Positions 25,818 to 34,452 of a stretch of DNA of 64,000 bases are shown here, piece by piece; within the stretch, counting starts at the first letter, position 1, and every line of letters begins with the position of its first letter. This DNA is from Veillonella sp. KGMB01456 (GTDB lineage: Bacteria > Bacillota > Negativicutes > Veillonellales > Veillonellaceae). The notes beneath the pieces are model-generated. The model made no database searches. It saw nothing but the letters and a program-made list of their open reading frames with translations, and was not told where the DNA came from. Location of the stretch: positions 1 to 64,000 of the forward strand of contig NZ_JALKIG010000007.1 in the NCBI RefSeq assembly GCF_023051165.1. The letters are read 5' to 3'. Made by a program: the position numbers and the translations under genes.

Positions 25818-26559
25818 TAAAACGAAAACCTTGCAGGGCAAGGCTACAGCACCGGTTTTTGCTAAAGCCTTAACCGAAGCCATTGTGGCCCATATGCAAA
25901 CTTTATCGGCGGAGGCCATCATGAAGGCTCTTAAAGTTAAGGAAGATATGGCGGCTGACTTGGTCGAGTTTTATCAAAACTATGAAACGGCGCCGGAAGG
26001 GGCTGCCGCACTCAGCTATTCGGGCCTTGCCTTTAAAAATTTGGCTTGGCAGGATTTGTCTGAAAAAGCACAGGCCTTCGGTAATGACCATGTATGTATT
26101 TTATCCGCTTTGTATGGCGTAGTAACGCCGCAGAGTCCGGTTACCGATTATCGGCTCGATTTGGTAGACCGGATTTTTGCCAAAAACGTGATAACCGAGC
26201 CGGTAGCTGAAGATCTCCTTAAAGACGCCAAATCACTTTATGATTGCTGGACCGGCAAGGTAACGGCCTATTTTCAAAAGGAAGATTGGCTCTTGAACTT
26301 GGCATCCAAGGAATATTCAAAATTAGTGACTCATCCGCATATAGTGACGGTTGAGTTTTTAGAATTAAAACAGGGCGTGTGGAAGCAGCTCAGCACCTCG
26401 TCAAAACAGATGCGCGGCCGCCTCGCCCATTATATGATTGCTCATGAATTAACCGAATGGACCGATTTGCCCGCTGAATTGGATGGTTTTGTAAAAGATA
26501 CGGACCTGCCGGCTACGCTGACAGAGCCGCTTACCGTGGCCTATCGTCGTTCGCAATGA
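25795..26559 (+). CDS. yaaA: Peroxide-stress protein YaaA (UPF0246)
   Basis: A 254-residue cytosolic protein opening MKILLSPSKTKTL, the hallmark of the YaaA family. Other family blocks are YSGLAFKNL, LSALYGVVTP and DYRLDL. In E. coli YaaA lowers free iron and oxidative DNA damage during peroxide stress, and family members bind DNA. It is coupled to the unknown gene upstream. Confidence 0.9.
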   Translation: MKILLSPSKTKTLQGKATAPVFAKALTEAIVAHMQTLSAEAIMKALKVKEDMAADLVEFYQNYETAPEGAAALSYSGLAFKNLAWQDLSEKAQAFGNDHVCILSALYGVVTPQSPVTDYRLDLVDRIFAKNVITEPVAEDLLKDAKSLYDCWTGKVTAYFQKEDWLLNLASKEYSKLVTHPHIVTVEFLELKQGVWKQLSTSSKQMRGRLAHYMIAHELTEWTDLPAELDGFVKDTDLPATLTEPLTVAYRRSQ

Positions 26560-26609
26560 AGACGGTGAAGCCAGCGGATTCACTGATGGGGGCCTATCGT
26601 CGTTCGGAA
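26538..26609 (+). repeat. Duplicated 3' end of yaaA
   Basis: GGCCTATCGTCGTTCG at 26538-26553 recurs exactly at 26591-26606. Each copy is followed by a similar codon and stop (CAATGA versus GAATAA). The second copy lies in the 63-nt gap before hydE, out of frame with the first. Confidence 0.85.
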
Positions 26610-26622
26610 TAAATGGAGGAAT

Positions 26623-27756
26623 ATGACAGTTCAAAAAATGACAGTACAAGATATACTTAAGAAAGATTTGGTCGGCAATGACACGTTGACCGTCGATGAG
26701 TTGCGCTTTTTGATGAGCGTCACCGACGAAGATGATTTGCAGGCTATTTATAAAAAGGCCTATGAAGTTAAGGCTAAATATGTAGATAAGATGGCGTATT
26801 ATCGCGGTTTGATTGAATTCTCCAATCGCTGTGTGAAAAACTGCGAATATTGCGGCATTCGTCGTGAGAACGATAAAACGGAACGCTTTGATATGAAGCG
26901 CGAAGATATTATTAAAATGGCGCAGTGGGCCTATGACCATGAGTACGGCTCCATTACCTTGCAGTCTGGCGAGCGCAGTGATGCGGCCTTCGTGGACTAT
27001 GTAGTAGACTTAATTCGTGAAATTAAATCTATCGGCGACGGCTCCTTGGGGATTACCATGTGTGTCGGTGAGCAGACTGAAGAAAGTTATCGCCGCATGG
27101 TGGAAGCGGGTGCCAGTCGTTACTTGCTTCGTATTGAAACAAGTAATCCGGAATTATATAAGAAAATCCACCCGAATGATGAACTCCATTCTTTTGAAAC
27201 GCGCGTTAACTGTTTAAAGAGTCTTCGCAAAGTGGGCTTCCAGGTGGGCACCGGGGTTATGATCGGTCTTCCTCATCAGACGGAAGAAGATTTGGTGAAT
27301 GATATTCTCTTCTACCGTGATATGGATATCGACATGATCGGTATGGGACCATATGTGGTACATCATGACACCCCACTCGGTCAAGAAGCATTGGCCATGG
27401 GGATTGATGATGAAGCGGGTAAAAAACGTCGTATTCAGCTGGGGCTCAAGATGATTGCGTTGACCCGCTTATTCTTAAAAGACGTTAATATCGCGGCTAC
27501 CACAGCCCTACAGGCCCTCGATAAATTGGGACGTGAAAAAGGTCTTGCGGCCGGCGCCAATATTTTGATGCCGATTATTACGATTCCGGAACACCGTGCC
27601 AAGTACTTACTCTACGATAACAAACCTTGCGTAGACGATAATGCCGATAAATGTAAGGATTGCTTGACTCGCCGCGTTATGTCCATCGGTGATATGGTTG
27701 GCTGGAAACAAAACGGCGACTCTAAGCATTACGGTAAACGTACGGGCTTATTTTAA
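26623..27756 (+). CDS. hydE: [FeFe]-hydrogenase maturase HydE (radical SAM)
   Basis: A 377-residue radical SAM enzyme with cluster cysteines C70, C74 and C77 (CVKNCEYC). YYRGLIEFSNRC, the run ITLQSGERSD, and MIGMGPYVVHHDTPLG are typical of HydE rather than biotin synthase. HydE helps build the dithiolate bridge of the H-cluster. The hydrogenase itself, hydF and hydG are not in the window, so the rest of the system must lie elsewhere. GGAGGAAT precedes the ATG. Confidence 0.9.
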   Translation: MTVQKMTVQDILKKDLVGNDTLTVDELRFLMSVTDEDDLQAIYKKAYEVKAKYVDKMAYYRGLIEFSNRCVKNCEYCGIRRENDKTERFDMKREDIIKMAQWAYDHEYGSITLQSGERSDAAFVDYVVDLIREIKSIGDGSLGITMCVGEQTEESYRRMVEAGASRYLLRIETSNPELYKKIHPNDELHSFETRVNCLKSLRKVGFQVGTGVMIGLPHQTEEDLVNDILFYRDMDIDMIGMGPYVVHHDTPLGQEALAMGIDDEAGKKRRIQLGLKMIALTRLFLKDVNIAATTALQALDKLGREKGLAAGANILMPIITIPEHRAKYLLYDNKPCVDDNADKCKDCLTRRVMSIGDMVGWKQNGDSKHYGKRTGLF

Positions 27757-27855
27757 ATTATTAATAAGAATTTTATAAAATCCCGATTGTCATAGAAAAC
27801 ATAAGGGAGAATTGTAAAATTGATAATTATATATTTAAAAAATAAATAAATAGTT

Positions 27856-27891
27856 AAAACAGGTAATAATGCGTGCATTATTACCTGTTTT
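27856..27891 (+). terminator. hydE terminator
   Basis: A perfect 17-bp stem (27856-27872 with 27875-27891) with a 2-nt loop is followed by T-rich sequence. Confidence 0.9.
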
Positions 27892-27902
27892 TATTTTTAG
27901 AC

Positions 27903-27944
27903 TTATCAAGAACTATTACAAATTTATCAAGTACCATTACAAAA
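27903..27944 (+). repeat. 21-bp direct repeat upstream of the DUF3100 operon
   Basis: TTATCAAGAACTATTACAAA at 27903 recurs as TTATCAAGTACCATTACAAA at 27924, two helical turns apart. It lies just upstream of TATAAT (27974-27979), so it may be an operator. The regulator is unknown. Confidence 0.5.
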
Positions 27945-28031
27945 TAATATAAGTCAAAATATGATTTATAGCGTATAATTGGTGTGTGTAGTTTTTATAT
28001 GTATTTTTGTTTTCTTCTGGAGGACAAGGTT

Positions 28032-28820
28032 ATGGGATTATTAAAAAACTGGAAGATTCATCTGCTGTGTTTGCTGATTACGTTGGTGGCGGAGGGGATA
28101 GGCATCCAAAAATTCGGCATTGTTGTATTTTTGCCACTGTTATATTCTTTGGTAATCGGTCTTGTTATTTCAATTCCTAAACTTAAGATTGTTACGGAAG
28201 AGCAAATGGTAGCAGCTACTGATTATCTGAATATTTCAATTATGATTTTGATGACCAAGATTGGTCTTGGCATCGGGCCTAATTTGCATATCATAATGAA
28301 TTCCGGTTGGGCTTTGATTTTACAAGAGTTGGGTCACTTCTTCGGAACCATTGTTCTCGGTTTGCCAATCGCCCTCTTAGTGGGTATGCGTCGTGAAGCG
28401 GTAGGGGCTTGTTACTCCATTGACCGTGAAGCCAATGTGGCGATTATTATTGACCGCTACGGATTCCATTCACCGGAAGGTCGCGGCGTTATGGGCATGT
28501 ACATTTGCGGTACTTTATTTGGTGCTATGTGGATTTCCGTATTGGCCGGCATGATTGCTCAACTAGGCTGGTTCCATCCGATAGCCCTCGCTATGGGTGC
28601 CGGTATCGGTAGTGCCAGTATGATGGCGGCTGCCACCGGATCCATCGTGGCAGTACATCCTGAATTTGAACGTGAAATTATGGCCATGGCAGGGGCTGCC
28701 AACTTATTAACCAGTGTTGTGGGCGTATACTTCAGTTTATTTGTATCGTTGCCGATTATGGAACGCTTATACGGCTTCTGTGCCCGTGTATTACGTCATG
28801 ATTCTGAGGAGGTGCGCTAA
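28032..28820 (+). CDS. DUF3100-type integral membrane protein
   Basis: A roughly 262-residue hydrophobic protein with several membrane helices, probably the larger part of a small-substrate carrier. Conserved-looking cytoplasmic loops include GMRREAVGACYSIDREANVAI. The frame begins earlier, but the ATG at 28032 has GGAGG eight bases ahead. It abuts the next gene (TAATG) and is followed by an amidohydrolase, so the pair may import the peptide or acylated amino acid that the hydrolase cleaves. The DUF3100 assignment is from memory of the family. Confidence 0.65.
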   Translation: MGLLKNWKIHLLCLLITLVAEGIGIQKFGIVVFLPLLYSLVIGLVISIPKLKIVTEEQMVAATDYLNISIMILMTKIGLGIGPNLHIIMNSGWALILQELGHFFGTIVLGLPIALLVGMRREAVGACYSIDREANVAIIIDRYGFHSPEGRGVMGMYICGTLFGAMWISVLAGMIAQLGWFHPIALAMGAGIGSASMMAAATGSIVAVHPEFEREIMAMAGAANLLTSVVGVYFSLFVSLPIMERLYGFCARVLRHDSEEVR

Positions 28821-29299
28821 TGAGTACGGAAAAAACTATGACCTTACAGGAAAAAATAATTCAATTCTTGGTAGTTGTTATTATAGCGGCTGTGATTACA
28901 GCGGCCGGTAATATTTTAGACGGTAAGCATGCCTTCGGACCGAGTTTGGTAGGCTGTTTTGTATTGGCCGGTATCGCTTTTGCCGGTGCCGTGCTTTCGT
29001 ATTTGCCGGGATTTAAAAAATTACCGATGGTATTCTGGGTTTCTATTTTAGGCGTTATTTTATCGATTCCGGGCGTACCGGGTAGTGACTGGATTACCAA
29101 ACAAGCGGCTCAGGTTACCTTCTTAGCCACAACAACACCGGTATTGGCGTATGCCGGTTTGTCCTTGGGCAAGGATTTAGGCGCTTTTAAACAATTGTCG
29201 TGGCGTATTGTTCCGGTTGCCTTAGCCGTTGCGGCAGGGACCTTCGTTTGTGCCGCTTTAGTAGCACAAGTAGTTTTATATTGGGAGGGCGTAATTTAA
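28820..29299 (+). CDS. Small membrane protein paired with the DUF3100 gene
   Basis: A 159-residue protein with about four membrane helices (around 14-34, 43-64, 70-90 and 128-155). It overlaps the preceding stop and ends 1 nt before the amidohydrolase. It probably forms one transporter with its neighbour. No motif allows a substrate to be named. Confidence 0.6.
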   Translation: MSTEKTMTLQEKIIQFLVVVIIAAVITAAGNILDGKHAFGPSLVGCFVLAGIAFAGAVLSYLPGFKKLPMVFWVSILGVILSIPGVPGSDWITKQAAQVTFLATTTPVLAYAGLSLGKDLGAFKQLSWRIVPVALAVAAGTFVCAALVAQVVLYWEGVI

Positions 29300-29300
29300 C

Positions 29301-30629
29301 ATGAGTGGATTAACTAAAATAGAAGTAAAAGAACGAGTCTGTGCAGCCATTGAGAAGGCGATGCCAAGATTAATGGAAATTGCCGAAACTATTATGGCAG
29401 CTCCTGAATTGGGCTATAAAGAAAATAAAACAACGGCCTTTGTACAGCAGTTGTTTACAGAGTTTAATATTCCGTTTACGACCGGCCATGCTTTGACCGG
29501 GGTGAAGGGCCGTTTAAAAGGTAAAAGCGATGCTTATCGCGTTGCCATGATTGGTGAATTGGATGCCATCATTTGCCCTAAACATCCGCGCGCCGATGAA
29601 GTGACCGGTGCGGCTCATTGTTGCGGCCATAATGTACAGATTGCCAATATGTTGGCCGTGGCCATCGGTTTGCAGGCCGAAGGTGTTTTGCCGGAGTTAA
29701 ACGGTGAAGTTGTTATTTTTGCCGTACCGGCTGAAGAATATGTAGAAATTGACTATCGCAATAAATTGCGCGAAGAAGGCAAAATTAAGTATTTAGGCGG
29801 CAAGCAGCAGCTTATCTATGAAGGCGCTTTTGACGATATTGATATGGCTATGCAAATGCATGTGGAAACAGCGCACACCGAAGGCGGTGAAATGGGCTTG
29901 GGCTCTACATCGAATGGCTTTATCGGTAAGTTGATTAATTATCACGGTAAAGCGGCTCATGCAGCCGGCGCCCCTCACGAAGGTGTCAATGCATTGCAAG
30001 CCGCTATGATGGGGGTTATGGGAGTCAATGCCATTCGTGATACCTTCAAAGAAAGCGACTATGTGCGGTTCCATCCGATTATTAACAGTGGCGGCAGCTT
30101 AGTAAATGTAGTGCCTGATTATGTGGCTATGGAAAGCTATGTGCGGGCGGCCAATGTAGAGGCCATGATAGCGGCTAATAAACGCGTTAATCGCGCTCTC
30201 AAGGCCGGTGCCGATGCAGTGGGTGCAACTTGCGAAATCAACGATTTACCGGGCTATTTGCCGATGCGTAATGATGCCATTATGAATGAGTTTTTAAAAG
30301 AAAATTCCATTCCATTATTTGGCGAGGCTAATGTAATTCAAGGCGAACACATGGCCGGTAGTACGGATATGGGCGATGTAGCGCATATTATACCGGTTAT
30401 TCATCCGTGGGTTGGCTGTATTGAAGGCGTTCTTCACGGTGCCAATTACAAGATTTCCATTCCTGAAGTAGCCTATACCAAAACTGCGCAAGCTTTGGCC
30501 ATGACCATTGTTGACTTGCTATATGGCGACGGTGAAGGGGCTAAGAAAGTGCAGGATAATTACAAACCTGTATTCACTAAGGACGAGTACATTAAATTAA
30601 TGGACAGCATTAGTGAAGGTGAAAAATAA
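29301..30629 (+). CDS. M20-family amidohydrolase (AbgB-like)
   Basis: A 442-residue metal-dependent amidase of the M20D group. Metal-binding and family blocks include MIGELDAIICPKHP, AAHCCGHNVQ, VPAEEYVE, MQMHVETAH and GKAAHAAGAPHEGVNAL. AbgB subunits cleave p-aminobenzoyl-glutamate, and related enzymes deacylate N-acyl amino acids. The extended EEYVEIDYR region favours the AbgB side. It is last in an operon with two membrane proteins, which look like the import system. The substrate is not proven. Confidence 0.8.
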   Translation: MSGLTKIEVKERVCAAIEKAMPRLMEIAETIMAAPELGYKENKTTAFVQQLFTEFNIPFTTGHALTGVKGRLKGKSDAYRVAMIGELDAIICPKHPRADEVTGAAHCCGHNVQIANMLAVAIGLQAEGVLPELNGEVVIFAVPAEEYVEIDYRNKLREEGKIKYLGGKQQLIYEGAFDDIDMAMQMHVETAHTEGGEMGLGSTSNGFIGKLINYHGKAAHAAGAPHEGVNALQAAMMGVMGVNAIRDTFKESDYVRFHPIINSGGSLVNVVPDYVAMESYVRAANVEAMIAANKRVNRALKAGADAVGATCEINDLPGYLPMRNDAIMNEFLKENSIPLFGEANVIQGEHMAGSTDMGDVAHIIPVIHPWVGCIEGVLHGANYKISIPEVAYTKTAQALAMTIVDLLYGDGEGAKKVQDNYKPVFTKDEYIKLMDSISEGEK

Positions 30630-30650
30630 TTATTAATATTTAAAACGAGC

Positions 30651-30682
30651 GAGAGCGACGAACTGTTAAGTCCGTCGCTCTC
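30651..30682 (+). terminator. Terminator after the amidohydrolase
   Basis: A perfect 10-bp stem (30651-30660 with 30673-30682) with TTTG after it, lying between convergent genes. Confidence 0.75.
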
Positions 30683-30737
30683 TTTGTCCATTACGAGGCA
30701 AGCTCTTCGATAATGTGGGATTTTTTTGGATGGCCAA

Positions 30738-31196
30738 TTAGCTGGCTTTAACTTCCGGTGTCAATTCAGAAGTACAATGCGGACAACGCGTTGCTTCTTC
30801 GTCTACGTCCTGTTTACAGAATGGGCAAGTACGCATTGGTTTAACCGGTGCTTCTTTTTTAGGATATAGATTGTTGATTTGTTTGATTACTAAGTAAATC
30901 GCAAATGCTACGATGAGGAATTGAACTACCGCATTCAAGAAGCTACCGTAAGCGATAACCGGAATACCGGCTGCTTTAGCTTCAGCCAAAGTAGCTGCCT
31001 GCTGGCCGTTCAAGCTGATGAAGAAATCGGAGAAATCGATACCGCCTAAAAGTAAACCGATCGGTGGCATGATGATGTCGCTAACTAAGGAAGATACAAT
31101 CTTACCGAAAGCAGCGCCGATAACAACACCGACTGCCAAGTCAATTACATTGCCGCGCAATGCAAAATCTTTAAAACCTCTTAAAAAATCGTTCAT
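30738..31196 (-). CDS. mscL: Large-conductance mechanosensitive channel with C-terminal zinc ribbon
   Basis: A 152-residue inner-membrane channel that opens on osmotic downshock. The first 110 residues are Msc[37 protein letters not shown] and the second helix near 85-107. Residues 121-145 add a treble-clef or zinc-ribbon module with C124, C127, C138 and C141 (CPFC and CPHC). The usual C-terminal helix is replaced by this module. Monocistronic. The 327-nt gap upstream to 31523 is AT-rich and contains no other gene. Confidence 0.9.
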
Positions 31197-31481
31197 GGAT
31201 ATACGCCCCTGTCTAAAAACTTATACACAGCCACTTTGGCTGTTTACTTATAGTTGTCGGTCATTATGATTTATGATAGTTAATACCGACTTATTATTGC
31301 AAATTCAGTATAGCATAGAACGAGAGCAGTGTATATATAAAATATCGATTTTTTTGAAACTAATTATAGAAATTCGATATTTTAGTAAAATGTACTATTA
31401 TTTAAGCCAGTGTAAAGTAAATTTGTGCCCCGAAATATAAATTTAGGCTATTATAAATATGGTTTGCCGGAAATAAGAATG

Positions 31482-31521
31482 AAAAAGAGCTCTGAATCAG
31501 TCGTGACTCAAAGCTCTTTTT
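31482..31521 (-). terminator. Terminator after cytX
   Basis: AAAAAGAGCT (31482-31491) and the complementary AGCTCTTTTT (31512-31521) form the stem; on the minus strand it ends in a T run. It begins right after the cytX stop. Confidence 0.75.
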
Positions 31522-31523
31522 TA

Positions 31524-32717
31524 TTAATCTTGAATTTTACCGGTAAAACGGCCGACGATGTATGTCAGAACTGCAATGACAATCATAACCGGGAATGTGG
31601 TTCCCAAAGGTGTTTCATAGGTCATCACATTTCTGTATAAGACAAACCCGACTAACCAAAGAATCAGGTTGGGAAGGTAAAATTTACGCCCAGATGCATC
31701 CTGCTTAAGGAGAAAGTATTGGGTAAAGAGAATCGCGATCATGGGCGTGAAAACCGAACCGATGAGGAACAAGAAGTTCTCATATTCTGTCATAGGTACT
31801 AAAATGGCTAATACAATGCCGAGTACCGTGAGGCTGATAGCCGTTGTTTTTTCAGACAATTTCGGAAAAATGCTGACAAAGCTGACACCGGCGGAAAACG
31901 CATCGAGATACGTTGTCGTTACGGTGGCAAAGATAATGATTAATAAAGGCCAGAGGCCGAGCCCCGTTTTTAACATAACGGCGGCAATGTCTGTTTCGCC
32001 GGCATAAATAGCGGATCCGAGACCGATAATATACATCCAAATGCTGACAATGGTATATGTTAAGGTACTCACTACCGTGGCTGCTACGGGGCGTTTGGCT
32101 GTACGTGTATAGTCAGACACGAGCGGTAACCACGATAACGGCATGGCAGCGGCCAGTTCAACGGCGGCACCGAAGGAAAGACCTTGGTCTTCCGTTAACT
32201 GTAAAGCACCGGCCACGGCTGAGGACGGATCAAAAATAATGAAACTGAGCCAAATGGTAAGGCAGAATAAGAGTGCTACGGCTACGAGGTTTAAACGGGT
32301 AAGATTACTGTAACCGAGGACGAGCCAAAGAATGATGAGAACGCCGATTACGAGGGACCAAACGGCAGTACCCCAAGGTAAAATCGCATTGGTAGCGGCG
32401 GCGCCGGTAATAATCATGACGGTAGTCCAACCGATTAATTGCAGTACGTTGGCCAAGGCAAAGCCGGACGCTCCTTGACGGCCAAAGCCGATACGAACGG
32501 TTTCCATGGCACTGCGGCGCGTGTTGGCACCGATGAGACCGGCTAAGAAAAATAGAAAACCGCCGATAATATGGCCCAGCAAAATGGCAATGACGCCTTG
32601 CTCAAAGCCGAGTGGTGCGAATAACGTGCCTGTAAAAATTTCGGCAATGGATAAGGCGGCGCCAAACCATAAAAGACCGTGAGATAATAATTTCGTTTCA
32701 GAAGTAGCTGTACTCAT
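31524..32717 (-). CDS. cytX: NCS1-family permease CytX, putative hydroxymethylpyrimidine transporter
   Basis: A roughly 397-residue protein with about 12 membrane helices of the nucleobase:cation symporter-1 family (cytosine permease-like). HGLLWFGAALSIAEIFTGTLFAPLGF is split across the first helix, and the SWLPLVSDYTR segment of the CytX group is visible. Linkage to thiW under a TPP riboswitch supports import of the thiamine pyrimidine precursor. The ATG at 32717 has GAGAAAGG before it; an upstream in-frame start at 32759 has no such site. Confidence 0.85.
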   Translation of the reverse strand: MSTATSETKLLSHGLLWFGAALSIAEIFTGTLFAPLGFEQGVIAILLGHIIGGFLFFLAGLIGANTRRSAMETVRIGFGRQGASGFALANVLQLIGWTTVMIITGAAATNAILPWGTAVWSLVIGVLIILWLVLGYSNLTRLNLVAVALLFCLTIWLSFIIFDPSSAVAGALQLTEDQGLSFGAAVELAAAMPLSWLPLVSDYTRTAKRPVAATVVSTLTYTIVSIWMYIIGLGSAIYAGETDIAAVMLKTGLGLWPLLIIIFATVTTTYLDAFSAGVSFVSIFPKLSEKTTAISLTVLGIVLAILVPMTEYENFLFLIGSVFTPMIAILFTQYFLLKQDASGRKFYLPNLILWLVGFVLYRNVMTYETPLGTTFPVMIVIAVLTYIVGRFTGKIQD

Positions 32718-32827
32718 AGAATACCCTTTCTCCGGCATCAAGGGACCATAGGCGGCCAACCGACAATCGGCGCTTTCAGCTATGCTGAGGCGTCAACAAG
32801 GGCTTAGGCACGGTCTATAGATTAGGC

Positions 32828-33346
32828 CTACTGATGCTGTTTTAATTGCGCTAAGGCTCCGGTGCTGCGTAATGTATAGAGCAAAATCCCTGCCAATAGG
32901 GAGCCACCTATGGTAGAAATCAAAAAAGGAACCACATAGGTATAAAACGCAATTTGACCGGCCGATTTACCCAAAACGATAATGGCCAGCGGGTAGGCAG
33001 AAAGACCGCCAAGAATGCCGGTACCAAATACTTCGGCTAAGAGCGTTAAGAATAGATTGCCGGTACGATTATAGACAATGCCGGCCAAGAGGGCACCCCA
33101 CATACTGCCCGGAAAGGCGAGTACACTGCCAAGGCCCGTAACGAGACGCAAAGTGCTGGCGCAAAAAGCTACGCCCACCCCGTAATAGCGACCCAATAAT
33201 ACGGCGCAAAGAATGTTAATCATATGTTGTACGGGGGCACATTTACTGATGCCAACGGGAAAGGAAAAGGTGCTGCCTACTACGGCTACGGCCACTAAAA
33301 TACCGGCCATGGTTACTTTTTTTACATTACTGGTAGATTCGTTCAT
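32828..33346 (-). CDS. thiW: ThiW, S component of an ECF transporter for a thiamine precursor
   Basis: A 172-residue hydrophobic protein with about five membrane helices. Motifs such as FPVGISKCAPVQHMINI and SMWGALLAGI match ThiW, proposed to import the hydroxyethylthiazole moiety. The energising ECF subunits are not in the window and are usually shared. It lies between the TPP riboswitch and cytX, with AGGAG before its ATG. Confidence 0.88.
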   Translation of the reverse strand: MNESTSNVKKVTMAGILVAVAVVGSTFSFPVGISKCAPVQHMINILCAVLLGRYYGVGVAFCASTLRLVTGLGSVLAFPGSMWGALLAGIVYNRTGNLFLTLLAEVFGTGILGGLSAYPLAIIVLGKSAGQIAFYTYVVPFLISTIGGSLLAGILLYTLRSTGALAQLKQHQ

Positions 33347-33470
33347 TACAAACTCCTGTAGCGGTCGAGACTTACTGGTCTCCTCTCACGCCGGAACACG
33401 GCTTCCCTTCGCTGTAATGACAGCTGTCGGGCGCTCCCCCGCCAGCCGGTCTGTTTTGACAGACAGCATA
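33347..33470 (-). other. Hairpin-rich leader segment between TPP switch and thiW
   Basis: After the riboswitch terminator, about 120 nt of GC-rich minus-strand sequence precede thiW. Short hairpins can be drawn: GTCTGT/ACAGAC, GGCG/CGCC, GCTGT/ACAGC, GCCG/CGGC and GAGAC/GTCTC. The run GAAGGGAAGCCG is faintly like part of a cobalamin riboswitch, but the conserved GCCACTG box is missing. I cannot assign it. Confidence 0.4.
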
Positions 33471-33475
33471 AAAAA

Positions 33476-33612
33476 ACAGAGGCACCAATACGGTGCCTCC
33501 GTGAGAAAGTCGCTATAACATCTTCCTACGACGGCATTATCCGTACAGGTATAAGGGTCGAAGTTTGATGACTTCCTCTCAGCCTACGTTCATAAGCTCC
33601 CCTGAATTTTCT
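33476..33612 (-). promoter_or_regulatory. TPP riboswitch with terminator
   Basis: On the minus strand the aptamer shows GGGGAGC (33602-33596), GGCTGAGAGGA (33584-33574), ACCC (33558-33555), ACCTG, CGGATAATGCCG and CGTAGGAAGA, in the THI-box order. It is followed by an 11-bp terminator stem (33502-33492 with 33486-33476, one G-U pair) and a T run. High TPP should stop transcription of thiW-cytX. Confidence 0.95.
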
Positions 33613-33736
33613 AACGTGATTATAGCACAGGCGGCGCATGCTTGCAATGTTTTATTGTCAGACCGTTTGAAAATAGGGTGAGAATGTTTTATAATAAAGC
33701 GGATATATTACACCTGAAAAAGGAGGGGGAGATACT

Positions 33737-34279
33737 ATGAATATCGATGTTTTACCGATTGGGGCGGACGATGTGAAAACATTGCGCGACTTATCGATGA
33801 GAACATTTTCAGAAACATTTAGGGATGAGTACACTGACGAAGAGTTCGACACCTATTTTAATACCTCGTTGGCGGAAGCAACGTTACAAGCGGAGCTAAC
33901 TGATTCCGAATCACAACACTTTTTTGCCGTAGTAGACGGCCAGCCGGTCGGTTTTTTGAAAGTTAATGTAGGCCGTGCGCAAACTGAGCAGGAATTGCCA
34001 CATGGTTTTGAAGTACAGCGTATTTACGTATTGGCTGATTACCAAGGACTCGGCCTTGGTAAACTTCTCTTTGAAAAGGCTCTGCAATTAGCGACCCAAA
34101 CAGACTGTGATTATGTTTGGCTCGGTGTGTGGGAACATAACTACAAAGCTCAGAAATTTTATGCTAAATTCGGTTTTGAAAAATTCGGGGAGCATACCTT
34201 TGTGGTAGGTGATTCGAACGATACGGATTGGCTCTTGCGTCGTTCGGTGGCAAGTATCCGTGAAGAATTGAACAAATAG
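33737..34279 (+). CDS. GNAT-family N-acetyltransferase
   Basis: A 180-residue acetyl-CoA-dependent acetyltransferase. The acetyl-CoA loop is in IYVLADYQGLGLGKLL (Q-G-x-G-x-G), followed by the family pattern LGVWEHNYKAQKFYAKFGF. The form resembles spermidine/PaiA-type acetyltransferases, but the substrate cannot be told from sequence. Strong AGGAGG; single gene. Confidence 0.8.
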   Translation: MNIDVLPIGADDVKTLRDLSMRTFSETFRDEYTDEEFDTYFNTSLAEATLQAELTDSESQHFFAVVDGQPVGFLKVNVGRAQTEQELPHGFEVQRIYVLADYQGLGLGKLLFEKALQLATQTDCDYVWLGVWEHNYKAQKFYAKFGFEKFGEHTFVVGDSNDTDWLLRRSVASIREELNK

Positions 34280-34354
34280 AGTTTTCATGCGACTTAAATT
34301 ATTCAAGTCTGCCTGAATGATCAAGTGAGATTAAAATTTAATAGGCAATATGGC

Positions 34355-34390
34355 AATACCCCTGAATCCATAGGACTCAGGGGTATTTTT
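34355..34390 (+). terminator. Terminator between GNAT gene and fru operon
   Basis: An 11-bp perfect stem (34355-34365 with 34377-34387), extended by TCC/GGA inside, with five T beginning in the 3' arm. It lies between convergent genes. Confidence 0.85.
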
Positions 34391-34452
34391 ATAAGGGTTA
34401 GGCATTGCGTGTAAAAATTTTATGCATGAGGTTATTGTCTATTAGCCGGATA

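Noticed and set aside
26623-27756. Biotin synthase
   Set aside because: The radical-SAM motif is similar, but SNRCVKNCEYCGIRREN and the later HydE blocks identify the hydrogenase maturase.
33347-33470. Cobalamin riboswitch upstream of thiW
   Set aside because: GAAGGGAAGCCG is suggestive, but the B12 box GCCACTG and the expected architecture are missing.
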